Below, piece by piece: positions 1 to 4,655 of a stretch of DNA of 5,199 nt. The notes under the pieces were generated by a model. That model was not told the DNA's origin. It made no database searches and worked only from the letters and a program-made list of their open reading frames with translations. The position numbers were made by a program, and so were the translations under genes. The stretch's first letter is position 1; the number at the start of each line of letters is the position of its first letter. Source of the DNA: Pseudomonadota bacterium (lineage in GTDB: Bacteria; Pseudomonadota; Gammaproteobacteria; Burkholderiales; Thiobacillaceae); contig JAUPLV010000147.1 in NCBI GenBank assembly GCA_030836725.1, positions 1-5,199 on the forward strand, read 5' to 3'.

Positions 1-787
1 CGGGGTGCCAGATTTCTTCGGCGACCCAGCGGGCGCGTTTGGCGGTGAATCGCAGCACGGCGGTGGCGTGGGGCTGGCCGGCGAAGATGCCGTAGCTGCT
101 GGCGAGTTCGCGGTTCAAGGTGGATTCGGCGACGGTCTTGGCGGGCTTGGTTAGCGGCTCGACGGTGCGGATGCATTCGACGGCGAAGATGCGCAGGCCT
201 TTTTTGTCGTGGCACCAGGCGTCGAGGTACCAGTTGTCGCGGTAGTGGGCGAGGCGCTGGGGGGAGACTTCGCGGTGGCTCGTTTCATCGCGCTCGCGGT
301 TGTAGTAGTCGATGCGGAGTCGGTGGCGTTGCAGGACGGCGTGGGCGACGGCCTGGAAGTGGCGCGGGTTTTTGTGGCGGGAGGCGATGCTCAGGAGGCG
401 GATGCGCTGGTTGGCTTCGCCTGCGCCGAGATGGTTGCTGTCCAGCAGCTTGTTGATGCGGGTTTCCAGCGGTCGCAGGTGGTCGTCGAGCAGGCCGGGT
501 TCCAGGTTGGCGAGCAGGTGTTTCAGGGTGACGAGGGCGAGCAGTTCAGAAGGGGTGAACCACAGGCCGGGGAGTGCGTGGCTGCCGTCGGCGGTGTCGT
601 AGCGGTAGCCGCCGCGTTCGTTGTCGCAGACGATGGGCGCGCCGAGTTTGTCGCGCAGGTCGGCGATGAGGCGGGTAAGGGTGGAACGCGAAAAGCCGTG
701 CTCAGCGATGAGCGCGGCGCGGGGTAGGCCAACTCGCCGTCCGTCCAGCAGACGGTGCAGGCGATAGATTTCGTCGAGTTTGCTCAC
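1..787 (-). CDS. YafY-type HTH/WYL-domain transcriptional regulator (3' end off window)
   Basis: Translating down from the GTG at 787 gives 262 residues in an open frame that runs off the left edge. Relatives are usually somewhat over 300 residues, so the C-terminal WCX part is mostly missing. Seen: an N-terminal winged-helix region (about 1-62, beginning V-S-K-L-D-E-I-Y-R-L-H, with a recognition-helix-like S-R-S-T-L-T-R-L at 33-40), a linker with LPGLWFTPSEL (72-82), and a WYL domain around 150-210 containing Q-R-L-A-H-Y-R-D-N-W-Y-L-D-A-W (177-191). In this family the WYL domain is thought to bind a ligand, often nucleic acid or nucleotide, and to control DNA binding by the HTH. GTG at 787 is chosen because the frame is closed upstream by a TGA with no ATG or TTG in between, and because the protein start matches the family. 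A weak GGAA lies just upstream. Its target is unknown; the genes downstream are outside the window. Confidence 0.9.
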   Translation of the reverse strand, partial: MSKLDEIYRLHRLLDGRRVGLPRAALIAEHGFSRSTLTRLIADLRDKLGAPIVCDNERGGYRYDTADGSHALPGLWFTPSELLALVTLKHLLANLEPGLLDDHLRPLETRINKLLDSNHLGAGEANQRIRLLSIASRHKNPRHFQAVAHAVLQRHRLRIDYYNRERDETSHREVSPQRLAHYRDNWYLDAWCHDKKGLRIFAVECIRTVEPLTKPAKTVAESTLNRELASSYGIFAGQPHATAVLRFTAKRARWVAEEIWHP

Positions 788-815
788 GGATTCCGGATCG
801 CTTGTTCGTTTTCAT
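702..815 (-). other. Possible small upstream reading frame overlapping the WYL regulator start
   Basis: An ATG at 815-813 has a good Shine-Dalgarno, GGAGA (821-825 on the plus strand read in reverse), 5 nt upstream. It opens a 37-codon frame ending at 702 that begins M-K-T-N-K-R-S-G-I-R-E and overlaps the first 86 bases of the WYL regulator in another frame. The initiation signal is clearly better than that of the GTG at 787. The peptide resembles no family I know and its later part is arginine/proline rich, as out-of-frame GC-rich sequence usually is. It could be a leader used for translational coupling, or an accident. Confidence 0.25.
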
Positions 816-1059
816 TCGATTCTCCGCGCCGGTTGTTTTTGTTGTGCGATTGAGTGTGCGCCTTGTGCCTGGGTGTTGCAAGCGGCTGCGATGATGGCGT
901 GTGGTTGTATGCAGCTGGCGCACGATTCTGGCGCGATCCGTGGCGGGCAGGATGACGGTGGTTCAAACGCAGGGGCAGCAATCCGGTAATGCCGGTTTGA
1001 TTAATGCGCTGGATTGCTTCGCTTCGCTCGCAATGACGGACGGGGCTGTGTCGGATTCG
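788..1059. other. Non-coding gap between WYL regulator and DUF433 gene
   Basis: I find no convincing gene in these 272 bases; the short open frames on both strands have no family resemblance or sound start signals. The stretch holds the leader of the WYL regulator (GGAGA at 821-825), a small CCGG-TAATG-CCGG inverted repeat at 983-995, and a solitary repeat end at 1006-1038. No DUF5615/PIN-like toxin gene, the frequent partner of DUF433, is present downstream of the DUF433 gene here. Confidence 0.6.
1006..1038 (+). repeat. Solitary end of a dispersed repeat
   Basis: The 33 bases match 3844-3876 with only three differences; both begin GCGCTGGATTGC and end CTCGCAATGACG. Terminal ATTGC and GCAAT can pair across a roughly 12-nt interior. 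Repeats ending in CGCAATGACG are widely scattered in intergenic regions of many proteobacterial genomes (from general knowledge). No opposite end of the element is visible nearby, so this looks like a single-ended or decayed copy. It lies 21 bp past the stop of the DUF433 gene and might protect or terminate that transcript. Confidence 0.7.
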
Positions 1060-1302
1060 TCAGCGTCGCTTTTGAGCGCTGCAATTGCCAGTTGAACAAC
1101 CCCGCATTATTTCTTCGGCAAACGCCAGCGCGGCCAGGATGTCTTCACGGTTGATGTGCGGGTAGGACGCGAGGATTTGTTCGTGGGTCCAGCCGTTGGC
1201 CAGCCAGCCCAGAATCAGTTCGACGGAAATCCGTGTGCCTTTGATGACAGGTTTGCCGGCCAGCACGGCGGGGTCGCGAGTAATGTGATTTCGTCTATCC
1301 AT
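1060..1302 (-). CDS. DUF433 domain protein (antitoxin-like)
   Basis: 80 residues. The core matches the DUF433 family closely: I-T-R-D-P-A-V-L-A-G-K-P-V-I-K-G-T-R-I at 7-25, then a helical region with LILGWLANGWTHEQILASYP and REDILAALAFAEE. DUF433 proteins are small helix-turn-helix-like proteins often acting as antitoxins beside a DUF5615 PIN-like nuclease; others stand alone. The start is well supported: AAGGAG (1310-1315) lies 7 nt before the ATG. It begins 41 bp after the ParE-type toxin gene on the same strand and may share its transcript. The expected DUF5615 partner is absent. The tail after residue about 65 (RGCSTGNCSAQKRR) does not look like the usual C-terminus of the family as I remember it, so the 3' end may have been replaced when flanking DNA was rearranged. 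The family call is secure; an antitoxin role is inference. Confidence 0.88.
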   Translation of the reverse strand: MDRRNHITRDPAVLAGKPVIKGTRISVELILGWLANGWTHEQILASYPHINREDILAALAFAEEIMRGCSTGNCSAQKRR

Positions 1303-1343
1303 GTTCAGGCTCCTTGTGAAGTCAAACTTGCGGAAACCGCTTA

Positions 1344-1643
1344 TCAGAAGAAATCGTCTTCCCGCTGGTGGCGCACCGCCAATATCGTAACGGTGTCGGC
1401 GTCTTCGATTTCGAACAGTGCGACATACCCGGACTGGCCAAATTCGATCAGCATTTCGCGCAGGAAGGGATGGTCGGGCGAGGCCTTGCGGCAGGCAAAC
1501 GGAAAGGCCTCCAGAAAGCCGAAAGCCTTTTCAATTGCCACTCGCGCGCGTTCGGCCGTCTCCAGATCGCGCTCTGCCAAATATTCAAACAGGCGCTGTA
1601 AATCGTCGGCCGCGCGGGCTGCAAGGCGCAGCCGGTAGCTCAT
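1344..1643 (-). CDS. ParE/RelE-family toxin
   Basis: 99 residues, the normal size for the ParE/RelE toxin superfamily. Seen: an N-terminal strand (SYRLRLAARA), two long helices (about 10-45, ADDLQRLFEYLAERDLETAERARVAIEKAF), then a C-terminal sheet with R-E-M-L-I-E-F-G-Q-S-G-Y-V-A-L-F-E-I and the closing T-V-T-I-L-A-V-R-H-Q-R-E-D-D at 84-97, the typical ParE ending. ParE proteins usually poison DNA gyrase, whereas RelE proteins cut mRNA on the ribosome; the target cannot be decided from this sequence. The ATG overlaps the antitoxin stop by four bases (ATGA, 1640-1643), so translation is probably coupled. Antitoxin-first order is standard. The frame is intact and reads as a functional toxin. 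Confidence 0.9.
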   Translation of the reverse strand: MSYRLRLAARAADDLQRLFEYLAERDLETAERARVAIEKAFGFLEAFPFACRKASPDHPFLREMLIEFGQSGYVALFEIEDADTVTILAVRHQREDDFF

Positions 1644-1921
1644 TGCGCCCCGGATGCCTGCTTGCTGCGTACACGGGCCAGGCTTGCATCCAGCCGCGCC
1701 AACATGTCTTCAGCGCTCACGTAGTCGCCTGTGGACCGCGCTTCCTCGCGGGCCAGCAGGCCGCGTGCGATGAATTCGCGCTGAGCCTCGCGTCGTTCGA
1801 TGTTCAGGCGAACGGCTTCGAGCACGAAACCGGACAGGGTCTCGCCTTCGCGCAGGACTGATTCGGCTGCGCTTCGCAGTGCGCTGTCAACGCGCAGGGG
1901 GGGCAGGGTGGCGTTCTTCAT
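1640..1921 (-). CDS. Ribbon-helix-helix antitoxin (YlcI/YnfO- or CopG-like)
   Basis: 93 residues. Residues 1-45 read as a ribbon-helix-helix DNA-binding domain: a short strand (ATLPPLRVD), helix 13-25, then E-G-E-T-L-S-G-F-V-L-E-A-V at 26-38. The rest (REAQREFIARGLLAREEARSTGDYVSAEDMLARLD) resembles the toxin-wrapping C-terminus of small antitoxins placed before ParE genes. It should neutralise the downstream toxin and repress the shared promoter. ATG at 1921 is chosen because AAGGAG (1928-1933) stands 6 nt upstream and the RHH strand begins at once. The same frame stays open far upstream, through the PDC gene in another frame, but this has no start signal and is a shadow. The operator candidate 1939-1956 fits autoregulation. 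The family subtype is less certain than the antitoxin role. Confidence 0.88.
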   Translation of the reverse strand: MKNATLPPLRVDSALRSAAESVLREGETLSGFVLEAVRLNIERREAQREFIARGLLAREEARSTGDYVSAEDMLARLDASLARVRSKQASGAQ

Positions 1922-1938
1922 GGCGGGCTCCTTGCATT

Positions 1939-1956
1939 GCATTACATATGCGATGC
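1939..1956. promoter_or_regulatory. Palindromic operator candidate of the toxin-antitoxin operon
   Basis: GCATTACATATGCGATGC has the symmetric form GCAT-NN-CATATG-NN-ATGC. It sits just upstream of the antitoxin Shine-Dalgarno, and a TGCAT repeat precedes it. Ribbon-helix-helix antitoxins bind such short palindromes as dimers or tetramers, so this is the natural candidate for self-repression. Binding itself is inferred. Confidence 0.5.
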
Positions 1957-1970
1957 AGTTTAGGAGGCAA
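1941..1970 (-). promoter_or_regulatory. Candidate sigma-70 promoter for the toxin-antitoxin operon
   Basis: Reading the minus strand, TTGCCT (1965-1970) and TGTAAT (1941-1946; five of six consensus bases) are 18 bp apart. The -10 lies inside the palindrome, so a bound antitoxin would block polymerase. The predicted start near 1934 leaves a very short leader, just enough for the AAGGAG, which is a reason for caution. Confidence 0.35.
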
Positions 1971-2019
1971 ATGGGGGATGCGCAAGCCGGGTGACAAGGA
2001 TGCCCGCCTGACCGTTCGT

Positions 2020-2982
2020 TCAGCCGAGCGACTTGCCGCTGGCCCAGAAGTCGTAGCCTTTGGAAAGGAATTCGTCCCACGGCAGGTAGTGCGAGCCGTC
2101 GCAGGAGAAGGTGAGGCCGACCATGCCGTTGAAGATGTTGAGGGAGCCGGCGCGCAGGTAGAAGGTTTCGTCCATGAAGCGCAGCGCGCGCAGGTTGTCG
2201 AGCACGGGGCGGATCTTGTCGCGGGGCACCACGGCGTCGGCCGGGTAGTCGTGGCACGGGTAAATCAGGCAGGTGTCGGGGCGGGTCAGCGCGTCGATGT
2301 CGAGCAGGCGGTAGCGATAGGGGTCGGCGACCAGCCAGATGGTGGCGCGGCTGCTGGAAAAGTGCAGCTTGCCGTGGAAGATGCCGCGATCGGTCATCAG
2401 TTCTTCCATTACCCCGAGCACGGTGTCGATATGGAGATCCATCTGGCTGTCGACGCGGGTCTGGTGGAACACCGCGCTGCGAATCGCCGGGTCGCCCTTG
2501 ATCTGCCGCCAGTAGGTGGGCTCGTCGTACAGCTTGCTGGTGATGGGCAGGTCGCGCAGGTCGAAATCGGCGCCGATGAAGCCGAGCGCCTTGCCGTCGT
2601 CGTCGCGAACGATCTGGATCGCGGTGAGCGATGGCCGTTTGGCGCGCAGGCTGATGTAGGCCTGGGTCAGCAGGAAGCCCTGGTTGGGCACGGCTTCGCG
2701 CATGTAGGGGCGGTCGGAGCGGTCGCGCCCGTAATCGGTTTCGATCAGGCCTTCGCGGCTGATGTTGTCGGAGAGCTGGATCGCGCGGGTGTCCAGGGCG
2801 TACAGGTATTTGCACGCGGGCATGGTGGTCAGCGCATGGGTCAGTGCGGCGTTGAGTCCGGCGCGGCTGGGCCACGCCCGGCTGCAGGCCTGCGCGGCCA
2901 GCGCCAGCGGTTCGCGCAGCAGGTTGGCCAGCGATTCGCGCTGTTTGGTGACGCTTTCGGCAAGGGTGGTGGGGGTGTTCAT
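2020..2982 (-). CDS. Soluble PDC/Cache sensor-domain protein
   Basis: 320 residues. Residues about 55-145 carry a PDC/Cache signature: Y-L-Y-A-L-D (59-64), Q-L-S-D-N (69-73), Y-G-R-D-R-S-D-R-P-Y (84-93), then Q-A-Y-I-S-L (107-112) and G-F-I-G-A-D-F-D-L (134-142). Cache domains normally bind small ligands outside the cell as part of chemoreceptors or kinases. Here there is no signal peptide, membrane helix or output module such as HAMP, GGDEF or kinase, so the protein appears to be cytoplasmic and free-standing. The C-terminal 170 residues (including FHGKLHFSSSRATIWLVADP and a closing FLSKGYDFWASGKSLG) belong to no domain I can name. Similar stand-alone proteins occur in beta- and gammaproteobacteria, as far as I recall. 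ATG at 2982 fits the HAD spacing, but no clear Shine-Dalgarno is seen. It may be co-transcribed with the HAD gene 55 bp upstream. Ligand and role unknown. Confidence 0.85.
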   Translation of the reverse strand: MNTPTTLAESVTKQRESLANLLREPLALAAQACSRAWPSRAGLNAALTHALTTMPACKYLYALDTRAIQLSDNISREGLIETDYGRDRSDRPYMREAVPNQGFLLTQAYISLRAKRPSLTAIQIVRDDDGKALGFIGADFDLRDLPITSKLYDEPTYWRQIKGDPAIRSAVFHQTRVDSQMDLHIDTVLGVMEELMTDRGIFHGKLHFSSSRATIWLVADPYRYRLLDIDALTRPDTCLIYPCHDYPADAVVPRDKIRPVLDNLRALRFMDETFYLRAGSLNIFNGMVGLTFSCDGSHYLPWDEFLSKGYDFWASGKSLG

Positions 2983-3021
2983 GGGCGATCGATCCGCGGC
3001 AGGGGCTGCATTGTCCGCAAT

Positions 3022-3047
3022 ATTAATGACGCGAGGATTAATGTCGC
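3022..3047. repeat. Short direct repeat at the HAD gene stop codon
   Basis: ATTAATGACGC (3022-3032) and ATTAATGTCGC (3037-3047) are two 11-base copies with one difference, four bases apart, spanning the HAD stop codon. It may be a small local duplication; no function is evident. Confidence 0.4.
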
Positions 3048-3703
3048 AAGGAAATCACCGGCCAGCCCTGTGCCTCGGCATGGGCGAGCAGGGTGGGGTC
3101 GGGATCGACGGCGACCGGGTGGCGGACTTTTTCCAGCAGCGGCAGGTCGTTGTGCGAGTCGCTGTAGAACCAGCTGGTTCCAAGGCGGTCCAGCCGGGTG
3201 CCGTGGGCTTCGAGGAAGTGTTCGAGGCGGACGACCTTGCCTTCGCGGAAGCAGGGGGTGCCGGCGACTTCGCCGGTGAAGCGGCCGCCGATTTCCTCGG
3301 GGTCGGTGGCGATCAGGTGCGGGATGCCGAATTCCCTGGCGATGGGGCCGGTGACGAAGCTGTTGGTGGCGGTGATGACGGCGACCAGGTCGGCTTCGCT
3401 CAGGTGTTTGTTGACCAGGTCGCGCGCGGCCTGGGTGATCATCGGCTTGATGCGCGTCTCCACGTATTCGGCGCGCCAGGCGTCCAGCTGGTCGCGCGAG
3501 TGGGTGGCCAGCGGGCGCAGGGCAAAGGCGAGGAAGGCGTAGATATCCAGCCGCCCGGCCTTGTAGTCCTCGTAGAAGGCCTTGTTCTTGGCTTCGTAGT
3601 GGACGCCGTCGACGGCGCCCTTGGCGATGAGGAATTGCCCCCATTCGTAGTCGGAGTCGCCGGCGAGCAGGGTGTTGTCGAGATCGAAGAGGACGAGGTT
3701 CAT
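3038..3703 (-). CDS. HAD superfamily subfamily IB phosphatase (SerB-like)
   Basis: 221 residues with all four HAD motifs. Motif I is F-D-L-D-N-T-L at 6-12 (nucleophile D7, acid/base D9). Motif II is the I-T-A-T stretch at 110-113. Motif III is the lysine of E-G-K-V-V at 154-158 (K156). Motif IV is S-D-S-H-N-D-L at 181-187 (D182, D186). The cap between motifs I and II (about 15-100) is helical, as in subfamily IB (phosphoserine phosphatase-like; compare TIGR01490). The protein should be a cytoplasmic Mg2+-dependent phosphatase acting on a small phosphomonoester; members of this group have been linked to histidinol phosphate or phosphoserine, but the substrate cannot be read here. The start is fixed by motif I lying only six residues in. 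Oddly, there is no Shine-Dalgarno: the ATG is preceded directly by a C-rich tandem repeat. Confidence 0.92.
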   Translation of the reverse strand: MNLVLFDLDNTLLAGDSDYEWGQFLIAKGAVDGVHYEAKNKAFYEDYKAGRLDIYAFLAFALRPLATHSRDQLDAWRAEYVETRIKPMITQAARDLVNKHLSEADLVAVITATNSFVTGPIAREFGIPHLIATDPEEIGGRFTGEVAGTPCFREGKVVRLEHFLEAHGTRLDRLGTSWFYSDSHNDLPLLEKVRHPVAVDPDPTLLAHAEAQGWPVISLRH

Positions 3704-3705
3704 GC

Positions 3706-3730
3706 GGGGTCAGGGGTCAGGGGTCAGGGG
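3706..3730 (+). repeat. (GGGGTCA)3GGGG tandem tract, G-quadruplex candidate
   Basis: Four runs of GGGG are separated by three identical TCA loops, which satisfies the usual G-quadruplex pattern. It begins two bases outside the HAD start codon; on the coding strand the same tract reads as CCCCTGA repeats, so the messenger leader is C-rich and without a ribosome-binding site. Similar words recur beyond the neighbouring element (GGGGTTAAGGGTCA at 3902-3915, ending in the stop codon of the UPF0149 gene). Confidence 0.8.
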
Positions 3731-3737
3731 TTTAAGC

Positions 3738-3876
3738 CGTCATCGCGAGGAGCGAAGCGACGTGGCATACGATTCCACATGGGCTTCAGCCCATAGTGGA
3801 TCGGAGTCCTTTAGGGCGATCCAGAAGTGTCCGCTTAATCAAGGCGCTGGATTGCCGCGCTGCGCTCGCAATGACG
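3738..3876. repeat. About 139-bp intergenic repeat element with inverted ends (MITE/REP-like)
   Basis: The left end reads CGTCATCGCGAG and the right end CTCGCAATGACG; reversed, the right end is CGTCATTGCGAG, so the outer 12 bases are inverted repeats with one difference. Inside lie AGCGAAGCGACGTGGCA on the left, GGATTGCCGCGCTGCG on the right and a central hairpin. The right end recurs at 1006-1038. No coding capacity is seen. The ends belong to a very widespread class of bacterial intergenic repeats (general knowledge). GGGGTTTAAG at 3727-3736 and GGGGTTAAG at 3902-3910 bracket it roughly, which may mark the older spacer into which it came. Confidence 0.7.
3771..3802. repeat. Hairpin inside the repeat element
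   Basis: CCACATGGGCT and AGCCCATAGTGG pair around a TC loop with one bulged base; pairing can extend outward through GATT and ATC with a further bulge. Such a stem, in the leader of the HAD gene or the trailer of the UPF0149 gene, could influence termination or message stability. It has no U-run, so it is not a classical terminator. Confidence 0.55.
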
Positions 3877-3912
3877 ATCATGTCGAATACCTGTTTCCTG
3901 AGGGGTTAAGGG

Positions 3913-4587
3913 TCAGTGGCGCAGTCCCTGGCCGCGGTCGAGCCAGAATTCGCGCAGTTCGTAGGCGCCCCAGAGGGCGAGGGCGAGGTGATCTTCGCGG
4001 CGAACGGCGCGCTCTTCGGGGGTGAGTTCGTCGAGCGGGGCGGCCAGCACGTAGAAAGGGTCGAGCACTTCGTCGACGAAGGCTTCGTCCTTGCTCCCTT
4101 CGGGCAGGGTCCAGTCGTCATCCCAGTGTTCCACCGCGAGCAGGAAACCGGCGGCCCACAGCTGCGCATAGGGCGGGATGCCGGCGTCCTTCAGCCGCTT
4201 GGCGTCGCTGGGCGGCAGTTCGGCCAGCAGGCCATCCCAGTCCATGACCAGCGGCGACAGCGCCTTGGGGTCGGCCAGGTTTTCGATCGGGGCGGCGAGC
4301 GCGCGGGCGATCTCGTTGCGGCGGCGGGTGAACAGCGCCAGGAAGCGCGCCGAGTCGGCTTTGTCCTCGAACGCCGCGTCGATGCCGTCCGCAGCTTCGA
4401 ACAGCACCGGGAAAAACTCCTCGGGCGGGATGGCGCGCGGGCTGCACACCAGCGCGGTGATGAAGCCGTCGAGGCTTTCCAGCGAGACCGGGACGTCGGT
4501 GCGCTCGTCGATGAGGTCGACCAGATCGGCCAGGGTGTCGATCTCGTCGTCGCGGAGCGGGGCGTTGGCGTTTTTGGATGCGGACAT
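3913..4587 (-). CDS. UPF0149 family protein (YgfB/YecA-type)
   Basis: 224 residues. Two signatures of the family are visible: S-L-D-G-F-I-T-A-L-V-C-S-P at 38-50 followed by PPEEFFPVLF (54-63), and W-A-A-G-F-L-L-A-V-E-H-W at 144-155. The length matches the shorter members; there is no C-terminal SEC-C cysteine/histidine zinc motif as found in YecA-type longer forms. The protein is acidic, mostly helical and cytoplasmic, with no signal peptide. The family's biochemical role is poorly known. ATG at 4587 gives a natural N-terminus, but no strong Shine-Dalgarno precedes it. It is divergent from the membrane protein gene at 4642, the two starts being 54 bp apart, and the next gene downstream (HAD) is separated by a repeat-filled 209-bp spacer, so it is probably a single-gene unit. 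Confidence 0.9.
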   Translation of the reverse strand: MSASKNANAPLRDDEIDTLADLVDLIDERTDVPVSLESLDGFITALVCSPRAIPPEEFFPVLFEAADGIDAAFEDKADSARFLALFTRRRNEIARALAAPIENLADPKALSPLVMDWDGLLAELPPSDAKRLKDAGIPPYAQLWAAGFLLAVEHWDDDWTLPEGSKDEAFVDEVLDPFYVLAAPLDELTPEERAVRREDHLALALWGAYELREFWLDRGQGLRH

Positions 4588-4626
4588 GGCTGGGGCTCGG
4601 ATAGTGAGAGAACGGACCTGCGCTTC

Positions 4627-4655
4627 GCGTAAAATCCACTTATGAATTTTACCGC
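4627..4655. promoter_or_regulatory. Symmetric divergent promoter candidate
   Basis: GTAAAAT (4629-4635) and ATTTTAC (4646-4652) form an inverted repeat around a 10-base spacer. Each arm supplies a TAAAAT hexamer, a good -10 match, one facing each divergent gene. The plus-strand hexamer (4630-4635) would start RNA at about 4642, the A of the membrane protein ATG, which suggests a leaderless message. The minus-strand hexamer (4646-4651) would give the UPF0149 gene a leader of roughly 50 bases. The -35 regions on both sides are poor, and the palindrome could instead be a regulator site. Confidence 0.4.

Noticed and set aside
209..727. Plus-strand open frame of 172 codons over the WYL regulator
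   Set aside because: Antisense shadow; the minus strand carries an unmistakable HTH-WYL protein over the same bases.
1303..1343. GCGG-TTT-CCGC inverted repeat between toxin and DUF433 genes as a terminator
   Set aside because: The stem is only four base pairs and no proper U-run follows, so it gives no ground for separating the two transcripts.
1957..2019. Terminator after the PDC gene
   Set aside because: No stem followed by a T-run is visible on the minus strand between the PDC stop and the antitoxin promoter, so read-through into the toxin-antitoxin genes cannot be excluded.
1640..2875. Long minus-strand open frame of 411 codons continuous with the antitoxin
   Set aside because: Its upstream two thirds is arginine/proline-rich sequence in the wrong frame of the PDC gene. 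Only the part from ATG 1921 has a Shine-Dalgarno and a recognisable domain.
1879..3279. Plus-strand open frame of 466 codons across the PDC and HAD genes
   Set aside because: It is antisense to two genes with clear family signatures, has low-complexity G/A/V-rich composition and no start signal. It is typical of GC-rich antisense frames.
2762..3796. Plus-strand open frame of 344 codons over the HAD gene
   Set aside because: Same reasoning: antisense shadow of the HAD phosphatase, whose four catalytic motifs are intact on the minus strand.
3738..3876. Repeats near 1006 and 3738-3876 as a CRISPR array or an insertion sequence
   Set aside because: There are only two related ends far apart, no regular spacer pattern, and no transposase coding capacity.
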